Below are positions 32,942 through 44,398 of a stretch of 64,000 bases of DNA, piece after piece. The first letter of the stretch is position 1. Every line of letters starts with the position of its first letter. The position numbers and the translations under genes are program-made. This DNA comes from Zygnema cylindricum (lineage: Eukaryota > Streptophyta > Zygnematophyceae > Zygnematales > Zygnemataceae), in assembly GCA_037447655.1 (NCBI GenBank), contig JBBHKE010001486.1, forward strand, positions 122,001 through 186,000. The letters are read 5' to 3'. Below the pieces are notes generated by a model. The model saw only the letters and a list, made by a program, of their open reading frames with translations, was not told the DNA's origin and made no database searches.

Positions 32942-35900
32942 TTACCTCGCATCCTCATAATGAATAGCACAGGCACAATTTTGACTACCTACTTCCTCCG
33001 CGATACACGGAGGAACAATTTCTTTTCCTTTAAATATTTCTGCCCTACTTTTTGTGAGCTCTTTGACGAAAACATCGAGCTTCTCCACACTTACACTCGG
33101 CATTACAACCGCGTGAGCAATCTTCCCTTGGCACGCCAATTGCCACTTCCTCACAAAAGCTTCATTCTGAGGCCTTTCAAATACTACAGTACTGCTCAAA
33201 TCATTCAACATAACTCCAAATCTCGCGGCTTGAAGTCGTCCTTTCAGGTAGTGGGCGTTTCTCAAACACTTCTGTACTTCCTTGCGGAACCCAGCGTAGC
33301 CTTTTTTATTTAAAGTGTACCATAAAAATAGAGGAGCGTGACCATTACGGCTTCCCATGATTGTCGCGTCTCGTGAAGCCAGATACTCCACATTTTGTGA
33401 CAGTTTTTGGGCATGAGAGAGACGAGTGATTTGAATCCCACACGGCATCGGACAACCGACAAATTTATGTCCAGAGACACTCACACTTCCAATGGGCTTC
33501 TTAAAAGTCACTTTAGGAGCCTGCGAAACCATTAGTGTAAAGTGTTCTTCTCAGTACCTCTCGACAATTAGAAAGATAAGAGACCCCAGTTTTCCTTTCG
33601 AGATACTAGTTCATATACTTTCATAACATGCACTGAAACTGCACTAAAAGCAGGAAATCCGCGTTTACGAGTGATGGACTGTTGTTACTTCCTATCACAT
33701 ATAAAAGCTATTCTCAGGGCTCGATACAAAACCCAAACCAGAAAAGGATAATGAACTGGCAACCATTGACAGGAACCGGACTTAAGGAATGGGCTTACTT
33801 TCTTGACGAATGGCATCATCAGTCCAAATAGTGCTCCATCACAGTGGATATAGAACCGATCATGCGAAAACCCAACTTCCTCAAGGGTTTGGATGATGAG
33901 GTCAAGATCATCCACTGCACCTTTCACTGTGGTGCCTGTACAAATCAGACATATAAAGCTCTCATTACTCGTATCTTCACACTCCAAACAGATTCAATAG
34001 CAAAAAATCACAGCATGACAAACATCTTACCACACCCTCAAAAACCAAATTGCCGAAAATTCTCTTTCATGAAATCAACTGAAATAGACCTCTACAAAAA
34101 CCTCCAAAAGCAACAAGTCAAATTGTAATGGATCGTACCGATGTTTACGTTCAAAATGGCAGGCCTGTCCTTCCGTTCCTCTAAGCAACGGCGAAAATCG
34201 TCACAGTCCATCTCTCCGGATGTCAGCGTGGCAACTTTGACACAATCCATGCGATACATGCGAGCTGCTTTGAACACCGAATAGTGTGAATCCTGAGAGG
34301 CATACAGAATACCATCTGGAAGAACCTCTCGCCTGCATGGACATCAAGAACAAACACGCTTGGTTAAAAAAAACAAATCCACTGATAAATTACTGTTTCA
34401 CAATTATAAAAAAGAACAGAAGAAAATCTCCAACAACTCGGTAGCCCAATAGTTTTTTTTCCCTCGTAAAATGCATGGACAATTTAAAACGTAAGCACAG
34501 AAGGATAACAAGCTGCCAAGCGATTTGCCAAAAAAGTTGTAAATCTAGTTGCAGTCAAGTGAAAGAAAGCAACGAGGATATCGCAAACTTTTTACATGTA
34601 CACAGAGAGAACAGATTTTGCAGTACGCTAAAAACGCTAAGGACAGTATCTGCACCCTCCAGATCCTATAACATGTACACAATAGATTTTGAATTGGCTG
34701 AGACAGAAAACTGGCATAAAAGGAGACAGCAATTTCTGTGAAATGACAGCTGTTTTTTTTATAACATACAGCAATTTAGAAGCTAAAGATTTACTTGCAT
34801 CTCCTCTCTAGAAGGAGAAAAAGGTTACAACCGATGATGCAACAAAAGAGTCATGAAAAAGTCAAGAACGCCATTATTTAATTAGATCCTTTCAGTTGTG
34901 ATATTGACAATTGGTACCCCAAAAAACATCAACAGCTCAATATTCACAACTAGACAGCAAATCTCACAACCTTGTTAAAAGGAGCCTGTTAAGAAGAGCA
35001 TGCAATAGAGGCACAGCAAAAAAATGGCTAAAGGCAGTCACAAAAATAATTAAATTTAAACAACCACAAGAAACCAAAAACCGTTCTTGAACGCCTTTAG
35101 TCATTCTTTTTCCAATGCCTTGAAACTAATGCCAGCTGTGTCTCCATTTGTGCAAAATCCGAAGAAATCGCGTATTCCACAGAAAAGTAATAAAAAGGAA
35201 AGAAAGAAGAATGAAAAAGAGAAAATAAATACCCAACAAGAAGGCCGTGGAGGTTGCCTTCAGTGCCACAGTTAGTAATGTAACCCCAGTAGTCACTTTC
35301 CTCAATCTCCCACAATCTTGCAAACCAGTCAAGAACGCCAACTTCGAACTCTCTCGAATGTACACCATAGTTGCTTTCAATAAAGGGATCACCTAAATTA
35401 TTGATGGAGAAGTGCTGGAGCTGTGACAAAGCTCCGTAATCAAAATCCAAGTTGTACGGATACCCTGTCAAGTGGATAAAAAAATATAGAGATGAAACTT
35501 GTAACTTTGAGCAAGTAAAGATTATGCCCATAGAATTTGGCAGAAAAACTAAAATTAGGGAGTTGGTACATTTGGACGAAAGGAAGGGAAGGAGGGATTC
35601 CAGCCAACTTAGTCAGAAAAAGAAAAATATTGGCAAGAAAAGTTATTCCGCAGACTGAGACAACACGTTTCAGTATGGACTCGGGTAAAATTTGACTACT
35701 TATAAAACAAAATAATCTTTCTACTTAGAATGATAAACAGAAGCTTCTTCAATCATACGCATGGTAAAGTAGAATACAACTGGAACTTTCCAGCCTTTGC
35801 AAAGTTTCTGTCTCTTTTAAAAACAATTTAGGTTGTGAAAGTCAAGTCAATTCCCCAGAAAAAACCAATCATAAGACTCGCAATTTTCTCAATTGCCTCA

Positions 35901-36669
35901 ATAGAAATAACATCTCATCAACTATAACCTCAAAAAGATGAAACAAAAAATCACCATATATGCATTAAAATCGAGTCAGATCTTCTTCTCAGCCAAATCC
36001 CTGTTGGCACGTATATACTTTCAATGAAATTCAAACAGGTCCTCTTGTTATAGCAAAGAAATTCAGCCGCTGGCCTGTCACATTCTGAAGTTTGCCGAAT
36101 CAAAACACAACCACTTTCAATCACAACAAGCACCAATATTATTTGAACAACATTTTTCATATTCCAAGGAATCATCCCAGAGGGTATCTAAAACGTGGAA
36201 TTAAGAAGGTCCAATAATTGTTATGCTCACCTAAGTGGAATTTGGTCCTTTCTGTCAATATGCGCTGGTATTCTGCAAGAACATCAGCCATATACTCTAC
36301 TTTTCCGTTTGTTTCCATGTTGTCGTTTTCTGGTTCAGTAATCCGTAACGAGCGACCTTGCACATTTCTGCTTTGAAGACCGCCCTTTTCTGTAAAACCT
36401 TCTGTATTCTCTTCTTTCTTTTGAATTGAGGAAAAGCCATTCGGTTTCTTTTCACAATCAGAATGGAAGAATTCAGATAGTTTTTCTTTCTCAGCAGATA
36501 CTTTCACAGAATTGCAAGAAATCAGAGCTTTCTCTGCCTTTTCGGCAAATTTAGAGTCAGGAAAGTTGATAATTTCAGTTTGAAACTCTCCAGGAGATAA
36601 CCATTTCTTTGGAAAAGATTGAAGACCTGAGATTTCCAATGGAATTTCTTCAGGAAGTGGTGTTGCCAT
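32942..36669 (-). CDS. SDC: Serine decarboxylase (PLP-dependent, group II), plant type
   Basis: Converts L-serine to ethanolamine for choline and phospholipid synthesis; cytosolic in plants. Exons: 36669-36231, 35464-35233, 34332-34139, 33935-33799, 33520-32942; all phases fit, 526 residues. The sequence is very close to land-plant [58 protein letters not shown] (PLP phosphate loop), [16 protein letters not shown] (Asp contacting the PLP ring nitrogen), [17 protein letters not shown] (PLP-binding Lys in HK) and [19 protein letters not shown]. The N-terminal ~115 residues are Lys/Glu-rich, poorly conserved and about 30 longer than in Arabidopsis, but end in a recognisable [19 protein letters not shown] block. 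No transit peptide is obvious. An animal-type histidine decarboxylase is excluded by the plant-specific motifs. Confidence 0.95.
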
Positions 36670-37009
36670 AGAGAAAGAAAAAGAATTGAATTGAATTGAA
36701 CGCTGAGTTTCAAATAAACGGCTGAAAACAACCGTTAGAACTCAAAATTGAAATTCTCGTGAATTTGATGTTAACTACAGTAATAAACGCATCAGCTAAC
36801 AGAAACCACAATCATAAAATTAGAAACCAGTAATTAAGCAAAAAAACATTAAGAATGATGAGAATTCCGAAATTTGAAGCTTACAATTTTGCACAGCAAT
36901 CGCCACAAGAGAGAAGTAATTTTTAAAGACGAGAGGCTTATAATCGCCGCCGTCTGGACTCTAAAAGGGCTTTTATTTGGTTGTGGCCATTTTCTCTCAT
37001 CTCTCATGT
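36670..37009. promoter_or_regulatory. Upstream region of serine decarboxylase
   Basis: AT-rich leader and presumed promoter of the minus-strand gene. Just upstream of the ATG is GAATTGAATTGAATTGAA (in + orientation, complement read). No defined element assigned. Confidence 0.35.
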
Positions 37010-37052
37010 TGACTGACGGACGGAAGGACGGACGGACGGACGGGCGAACGGA
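37010..37052. repeat. (GACG)n microsatellite
   Basis: GACGGACGGAAGGACGGACG and continuing, about ten imperfect units. Confidence 0.9.
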
Positions 37053-38339
37053 CGTCGGTGGTGGACGTCACCGCAGTAAAGTTACACCGTGAATTGCTCT
37101 TTCCATGTCTGGAGATTATATTTTGTTACCAATTGGTTTTTGTCTTCTTGACTTTTCCAACATCACGACATATAATTCTAGTTTCATTTAGCATGAATGA
37201 CGTGGAACGATAATAACCGTGAATAAAATGTATTAATAAGGTGAAAATAAGTAGATGTAGTACTATTTTGAATTGTAGTCTAAACCCAATTAATTCTACT
37301 CGTTGCTGTCAGAAATTAGGAATTTTTAGGATGATCGCGGACCGCATTTCTGTTTAACGTAATGACAAAATCGAACTCACAATCAATCCAAAGACGGGGA
37401 CGCGAAGGGTCAGCTGGGCTTCCAAAATCTCACACGTGGCCTGACAGCTAGATTCTACAGCTGAATAGGAGGCAATTCTTAAGCGTCGCCACTGTGGCGC
37501 GGCGCTTGTGAATTGTCAATTTTTTGGTCACCGCATTGCATTGATTCGAAGAAAAAGTACAGCAAGCATGAAAATAGGACACGAATCTGTGGTATGGTAC
37601 AGTACTCTGTACTTTACCTTTCTAAATCCAGGTACAGAAGGTGTCTTTCGCGCTCCAGTACAAATCACAAGAGACGAGGAAGTGAACCAAAAAATTGCGG
37701 AGAGACACGTGTGGCTCTGTGGAGTACAGTAACAGGTTTTTTGCGCGACAGAACTTCAATTGGCACTTGCGGATGAAATAGCATTAAAATAATGTGGAAA
37801 AATCACCGATATAATTCAGCACCTAAAAAATAAAAAGGGGAGTGGTAGATTTATTACTTTATTTAGTATGAATATTGAGCGGTTAACGTGCATTAAAACT
37901 AAATTTTGAGGATAAGAACGCCCACAAATGTCTCGCCCCTCTACCTTTTGTTTGCATGTGTGCGTCTGTACTTCTGTACTAGTGATGAAAACAAACGGTC
38001 GGAAAAATACACAAATATCTCAAATAAAATGAAGTGGCACCAATTGAGGCCTTGAGGGACACATGCAAAAATACACGTGCCAGTCGTGTTGGCACGACGA
38101 GATTGCACCTTGCTTCTGAGTTCTGACGCAATGGTCAGAAAGACTTCAAGACTATGAAGGCAAAATTGTTGTTTACCTCTATTTTACAAGCGGAATTATT
38201 GGATCGTCGTTATTCATTTATAATCGACTCGACAATGTAAAACGATAAGGCCTCGATTCGATCAGGCGGAGCCGGTACCAACTCTACATCAAGTCGTGCC
38301 GTTCAATCACCTACGCCTTTCTGACTTTCTGTTTGTTGT
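37053..38339. other. No gene recognised
   Basis: AT-rich intergenic DNA. AAGGCCTCGATTCGATCA at 38248 resembles the left end of the element at 40034. Nothing else supportable. Confidence 0.5.
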
Positions 38340-38760
38340 GTACCACGTAAGGCAGAGGTCGCAATCGGGCACCCGAATCCGTACCCGACGGTTATCCGAC
38401 CGCCCGCGTCGGATCCGGAACGGATTCGAGTGCCAAATTTTGGGGGCCGGTCGGTTTCGGGCAGGTGATTCGCAAAAAAAAAAAAACGGGTACCGTCGGG
38501 TAAGCAAAAAACGGAAAAAAATGAAGGTTTTGTATTGTCCATACCATCCAACATTATTGTACTTTGTTCTTTTGGTATCGTGGAAGGTATCAGGGAGATG
38601 TACCATTAATTTTGTACATATTCAGGTACGGGCGGGTATGGGTAGTCGCAAGAAATCGAGTTTCGGTTAACTTTTATTTCCGTAAACGCGTATCAGTTAA
38701 CAATTAACAATTTAGGAGCGTGACATAACCCGGTCGGGTATCGAGTGTTCAAATTTTGAA
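38340..38760. repeat. Degenerate CGGGTA/TACCCG repeat region
   Basis: Words such as CCGTACCCGACGGTTATCCG, CGGGTACCGTCGGGTA, GGTACGGGCGGGTATGGGTA and CGGTCGGGTATCGAGTG recur on both strands. This type of GGGTA-rich degenerate repeat is common in plant genomes. The open frames here are products of it. Confidence 0.6.
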
Positions 38761-38870
38761 AAAAAAAATGTCAGTTTCGGGTCTCTAAAATATTAACTTT
38801 TTCAACCTCTGACGTACGCTTGTGTTTAGAACGTTGAAAATCGTCAATGATTATTCAGACACAAAATAAT

Positions 38871-39675
38871 AGTGTTGCGTATCGGTAAGTTTCCTATCGG
38901 CTATAAGCTCGACAATGGATGCATCAGTTATCGTTATCGGCAAGGGGACCGATTTTGATATGTCGTTATCAGTAATAATCGCGAATAAATGCCAATATAA
39001 CGTTACCGATAACCGACAGCCGCCCATTACCAATATACCACGAGCTCAACGTGGGGTAGTTTCTACATTTATAGCGTTGTGCATCGGCAAGGTTTTGCCG
39101 ATAATCGATATTTTGTTTTTGGCTTGTCAATTATCGATATATCGACACCTGTGTTGTCGCCGATATAAATTCAACAATATCGGTTTTTGATCGAGATAAC
39201 ACCAGTACCGATAACTATCGGCGATAATTGTACGGTTCAAACCATACGTCTATACGGCTAATTCCGTCGTACTGAACCATTGTTATTCCGTTACACATAG
39301 TACTGAGCATATTGTTACACGTGGCATGCCACGCTATATACATTGAAAATTATTATACAATATATTATAAAGTACTATTACATAGCGTACTATATTTTTT
39401 CCATTTATCGTCGATAAGGAATTTGTTGGTCTCGGTGAGATATGTCGGGATCCCATACCATTCGATAACCGATAACTATCGGTATCGGTGTTTTTGCGAT
39501 AAATTTCTTGCCGATACACAACACTATATTTTTATTTTTTACGTCGAGGTAAGGTTATTTCAATTCAAAATAAGGAATAGTACGCATTAAGTACGAACAA
39601 AAATACATCTATTATCGGTAGGTTAAGAAAAGGGACATATCATTTATCGCAAAGGCTACCGATGCACAACACTAG
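38871..39675. mobile_element. Family E elements, cluster of at least two overlapping copies
   Basis: Left ends at 38871 (GTGTTGCGTATCGGTAAG) and about 39070 (GCGTTGTGCATCGGCAAG); right ends at 39526 (TGCCGATACACAACAC) and 39675 (ACCGATGCACAACACT). 39182-39526 aligns with 24590-24908 along its length. Two left and two right ends suggest nesting or tandem insertion. Confidence 0.7.
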
Positions 39676-40033
39676 AAAATACGAATGTAATAGCTGTACG
39701 AGCGGACAAAATTTTGGATCTGTAAAATCGTAGTAAAATGTCAGATACGTACATACGTACTATATGATTGTACGATTTATGCTGTAATGTTTATAAACCC
39801 GAAATTCTTTCCACGAATGTTAATGGATGGCAAAGGGAGAGCATGAGAGGATATCCTCCAGCAAAGTTTCTCGTGGCTTTCTATGGATTTGCAATTTTGC
39901 ACCCACGATGTCCGAAGGTACATAGCCTACACCACGTGTTAGGTTACGACGCTCATCCATCTTTAATAATACAAGTGAACCAATTGTGCACGTCCAATTT
40001 TGGCTAATGTGCTTTTTGGCTGATATAGGTTTA

Positions 40034-40925
40034 GGCCTCGATTCCATTAAGCGGTCACAGTAAACGTACTGACTCGTTTATTGACCAGGTTTACTGGCAG
40101 TCCGTTCCATTTTGTCGGGCCAGTAAACAACCTTTCGCAATTATGATTGGTGCCACGTGGGCTAGTGTTCACATTAAAAAATCTAAAAATATTATCCAAA
40201 CAGAAAATCTGATCGTAATATTTGTACCAGCAGAAGTAGTTAATGATTCGTACGAAAAGTTTGCGGCCACATTTTGAATTTAAAAATGGAAATCGAAATT
40301 TCGAAACGTAAGGGCTCTCCGAAGGTCTTGGAGGTAATACTAGCCGTCGGATGTTCATCTGCGAGGAGTTCGCTTCATTTTTTTCTGTAACTTTCAACCC
40401 ACCTCGAGGAGGTGGGTTGGCAGCTACAGAAAAAAAAGAAATCGTGACACGCTGGACGATTAAGCTACGTGTCATAATGCAAAACCAACGAAAAATCTTA
40501 AGATTTGCACATGACACGCGGTTTCCAAAATACAACCGAAAATAAAAACGAAATTTCGTAACATTCCCTCGTCACGCTATTTTCGGTAACTTTTGTTCGT
40601 CACACTATTTCTCTCAAAGCACTTTCGTTATGTTCGAAAAGTGAAACCCTAAAAAATGAGCTGACGTACAGACTGGCGTCTGCATAATGTATAAAAGTTT
40701 TGTCGTATGATTACTTCGTACGCAGGTACATGGTACGCAAGTCAAGATTTGAAGTTAAGTTTGTAAATATCTGAAAGATATTCAATATCGGATCGTAGCT
40801 TGCGTGGCGCCAGTCAATTTAAAACACGTGGCTTACAGACTCTACGTGATGGAACATCGACTCAATGACCCGGTCTGTAGAGTTTGCCGTACAATTACAG
40901 AAACGTATGATGGAACTTCACCCTA
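40034..40925. mobile_element. Tourist-like composite element
   Basis: Left end TTAGGCCTCGATTCCATTA; right end TGATGGAACTTCACCC followed by TAA. The termini are partly inverse (..TTCCAT(T/C)A). 40040-40280 matches 18330-18580. Contains the hairpin at 40377. It ends inside a MITE terminus (TAATAGCGATTCACGGTGTA). Confidence 0.55.
40377..40437. repeat. Stem-loop with 10-bp perfect core and extended arms
   Basis: AACCCACCTC-GAG-GAGGTGGGTT forms the core. Outside it, TTTTTTTCTGTA on the left pairs with TACAGAAAAAAA on the right, with a small internal mismatch. Total arm about 28 bases. Confidence 0.9.
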
Positions 40926-41530
40926 ATAGCGATTCACGGTGTACCTGCGCGCAGCAAAAATCGTCTCTGCGATTAGCAATTCCCAAAAAAAAAACAGTAC
41001 GGCCTTGTACGAAAATGCAAATTTTCCAGTAAACAACCTCACCTTTCGCCAGGTTCACCGTTATACGGTGGTCCATGTAGTTTGTCGTTTTTCACTTCAA
41101 CTCTTTGCTTATTATCACGACCTTTTTGTCTGGAAGTGACCCCACGGAACCCGCGTTCTACTTGGGAGTCCACCCCTATCCGCCTGTTGACCCCTTCTTC
41201 ATCTCCTTATTTGTCGGACGTGATCCTGACCGTCAGTAATGGTCGTCAACTCTGCATTCATCTTGCTGACCAATCTGATGACGGTGTCACTTTAGTTTTC
41301 CTTTCTCACGCTAACCTTAACAAGTTAACATGCCAGCTTTCAGCGCTCGAATATTGCCATGTGTCCTTTATTGCAAGACCTTGGAATTGAACTCGAAGCC
41401 ATTCACACGTCATTGCAGAAGTTTCCAATCGCCTCCTTGTTTCTTTCTTGCTGACCGTAAAGGCATTTTTGTAACTGATTCCCACAGTCGTCTTTTTCCT
41501 CTGCAAAAGTGTAGGTCGACAGTGAAAGCC

Positions 41531-42878
41531 ATGAATAACAACGAAAGAGCTGCAGTACAACGTCTTGTGAATGCAGATGAAAAAGGTGATAATAGCTTTC
41601 TGCTCGTCCATTGTTTTATTAATTTAATAATTTACTGGATACCGTGGGGAAAATAGGTCCTGTAGTATGATTGATGAAATAGGTGTAATATAGGCGTAAG
41701 TAGTAGAATAGGCGTAAGAATATTATTGAAAGCGGGTTTTCAGCCTAATAGGTGTATTTAGTACAGTAGGTGCAATTGGTATAATTTCTAAAAACTGGTG
41801 AAAGCTAGTTTGTTAAATAATTTGAAATTGTCAAATTTTGTTCTGGTTTCTGTGAAATTGGGGAGGTGTTTTTTTCGTTTTGGTAATATTGGCTTATAAC
41901 TTACTCATTTTTGCGATCAATGAAATCCAATTTCTAACTAGTTCAATTCGCAAATGGCATAAAAACTGCGACCTTAAGTACTGAAACATCCATCTTAGAA
42001 ATCTTGTTATGCAAGAAGAAAAGAAATCAACTTTACCTATGTTGTTCACAAAGTACATTGCGTTCCATTAGCCAAAGCACATGTGTTTCAAATAAACAGT
42101 AAATGTTTTCATTTTTATTAGGGTTGGCATATGTTTTTGGTGGAGCGAGTACGAATCAAACTTTACCAAAGCTTATTTCTTGTAATAAAAAACCAGCATT
42201 GTTCATGTTTTTGCTACATATGAACGTAGTCCAAACGTTTACAAGAATCATGCTGCACCAACTAATTTAATGTACCCAAATACTTCAAAGGATGTTCATT
42301 ATTGCCCAAATGCCCGGCTCTCAAATGTGCTGTATAACATCATCAGCACGTTTTTTCGCAAGTTTGGACGTTTTTTTTTGGTAAAGAGAGTTCAAATGGG
42401 CTTTTCAAAGGCCAATTGTGAACGACATCTTTCCCTAAATTCCTATGCGTTTTCTATTACTGCTCACTACATTACATAGCTAACAACAAACAAAAAAGTT
42501 AAAATACGGAATTGATCAGGAACCCTGTGTTGTCATCTGCTCTGTCCTTTTAAAACTATCTAGTTAGCATCAAACAAAGGGTTAAAACAGTGGTTAGCAT
42601 TAAACAAAGAGTAGAAACAATGGATAGCATCAAACAAAGGATAAGAACATTAGTTGGCATTAAACACAAAGTGCAATCAATTGTTGCCGTGAAACAAATA
42701 GTAAAAACAAACCAAGTGCTAATGAGCTCTGGCAGGCCTGGGTGCAGGCGGCTGGGACAAGGCCTGGCAGGAGGGCCTTTTTCCATGGGACCTCAGTGGA
42801 GTGCATCCGGCCATCAGAGCACTGCTGGACTCCAACGCACTGCCAGAAGGACGAGTATTGGTGCCAGGAAGTGGATCG
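41531..42878 (+). pseudogene. Duplicated exons 1-2 of the HOL methyltransferase
   Basis: Exon 1 (41531-41585) and exon 2 (42748-42878) are identical in coding content to those at 46438 and 47655. No exon 3 follows before the second copy, so this is either an upstream alternative 5' end (splicing over the second copy to 48894) or a dead partial duplicate. It retains intact splice sites (AAAAG^GTGATA, GTGCAG^GCGG, GATCG^GTACAT). It could also be an assembly error. Confidence 0.8.
42564..42713 (+). repeat. 30-bp tandem repeat, five units
   Basis: Units at 42564, 42594, 42624, 42654 and 42684, e.g. GTTAGCATCAAACAAAGGGT followed by TAAAACAGTG. In one frame they read as a ten-residue repeat (V-S-I-K-Q-R-V-E-T-M type). 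The same array is at 47471-47620. Confidence 0.9.
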
Positions 42879-42884
42879 GTACAT

Positions 42885-43850
42885 TCGCCCTCTCCCTCTC
42901 CCTCTTTCTCTCCCTCTCCCACTCCCACTCCCTCACTCTCTCCCTCTCTCTCTCCCTCTCCCTCTCCCTCTCCCTCTCCCTCTCCCTCTCCCTCTTTCTC
43001 TCCCTCTCCCACTCCCTCTCTCTCTCTCTCTCCCTCTCCCACTCCCTCACTCTCTCCTCTCTCTCTCCCTCTCCCTCTCCCTCTCCCTCTCCCTCTCCCT
43101 CTCCCTCTCCCTCTCCCTCTCCCTCTCCCTCTCCCTCTCCCTCTCCCTCTCCCTCTCCCTCTCCCTCTCCCTCTCCCTCTCCCTCTCCCTCTCCCTCCCT
43201 CTCCCTCTCCCTCTCCCTCTCCCTCTCCCACTCCCTCTCTCTATCCCTCTCCCTCTCCCACTCCCTCACTCTCTCCCTCTCTCTCTCACTCTCTCTCTCT
43301 CTCACTCTCTCTCCCTCTCCCTCTCCCTCTCCCTCTCCCTCTCCCTCTCCCTCTCCCTCTCCTCTCCCTCTCCCTCTCCCTCTCCCTCTCCCTCTCCCTC
43401 TCCCTCTCCCTCTCCCTCTCCCTCTCCCTCTCCCTCTCCCTCTCCCTCTCCCTCTCCCTCTCCCTCTCCCTCTCCCTCTCCCTCTCCCTCTCCCTCTCTC
43501 TCTCCCTCTCCCTCTCCCTCTCCCACTCCCTCTCTCTCTCCCACTCCCTCTCCCTCTCCCTCTCTCTCTCCCTCTCCCTCTCCCACTCCCTCTCTCTCTC
43601 CCACTCCCTCACTCTCTCCCTCTCTCTCTCCCTCTCTCTCTCCCTCTCCCTCTCCCTCTCTCTTTTTCCGGACAGTTTCCTTGCCCTCTACCTGGTGTTT
43701 TTCCCTTTTCTTCTTCAATCTCCCTTTCTCCCTTTCTCCTTGCATTCCTTCTCCCTCACCCTCTCTCTTCTCCCTCATGCGCCCTTTCCCTCTCCTTCCC
43801 CCTCGACCTTTTCTTTCCCCCCTCCCTTTTCAACTTGCACGTGAATTAGT
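42885..43850 (+). repeat. (CCCTCT)n array in HOL intron 2, expanded copy
   Basis: About 780 bp of CCCTCT hexamers with CACTCC and CTCTCT variants to 43664, then looser CT-rich sequence. Long open frames on both strands (Ser/Pro, Leu/Pro or Arg/Glu/Gly repeats) are artefacts. The matching array in copy 2 is only about 55 bp (47801-47857). Confidence 0.95.
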
Positions 43851-44398
43851 TAGCAAATAGCGGGGTCCAACCACTAATTGTGCTGGAAAACTTCAAAAAT
43901 ATTATTAGGTCAAAATGCTATTACTATTACGCTTAACTTGAGAGTTATAGCATACTAATAACGGTGTTGAATTGCCCAAAATACGGCTGAATTCACTCAG
44001 TCTGAAAGTATGTGAAGGTGTTGGTGGATATTGATATGGAGCATGAATACCCAGGCGTTTGAAAATCCCAATGAAAGCAATTTTTTCTTCATATTAGTAT
44101 AAACCTTTTCCTATGTGCACTTTGTCTGATGTAGCCTATGGTCGCTTTATGTTTTTGACTAAATTTGGTGTAGACTGATGGAAGTCTAGATGATTCTGTA
44201 GAAATTTGTAATAGTGGTAATAATGCAAGTCATCGTAACACAACGTTTTTTAGCGAAATAGAGTTGAATATTCATGAATTGTTCGCGTTTTTTAACAACG
44301 TGCATATTTATACGTAATGCATTCACCTCCTAAGGGCTTCACACAGTGGCTCTCACCTTACAATGGGTGACGTAACTAAGGCTACTTTTTTAAGTTCA

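Larger units (their letters stand above)
40984..44398 (+). repeat. Large direct duplication, copy 1 (HOL 5' segment)
   Basis: From about 41175 on it is nearly identical to 46085-48417, except for a long CCCTCT array here. Offset between copies is 4907 bp up to the array. Point differences are few (e.g. near 44034, 44237 and 44264). The copy ends at TTTTTTAAGTTCAG in both. Confidence 0.95.

Noticed and set aside
41082-41656. Open frames of about 100 residues upstream of HOL exon 1
   Set aside because: The frame from 41330 runs in phase into exon 1 and might be a targeting extension, noted under HOL; the others are in different frames without domains.
42590-43860. Very long open frames on both strands (up to 419 residues) with Ser/Pro, Leu/Pro and Arg/Glu/Gly repeats
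   Set aside because: They are all translations of the CCCTCT array; every frame of a hexamer lacking stops is open. The real coding exon 2 ends at 42878, before the array.
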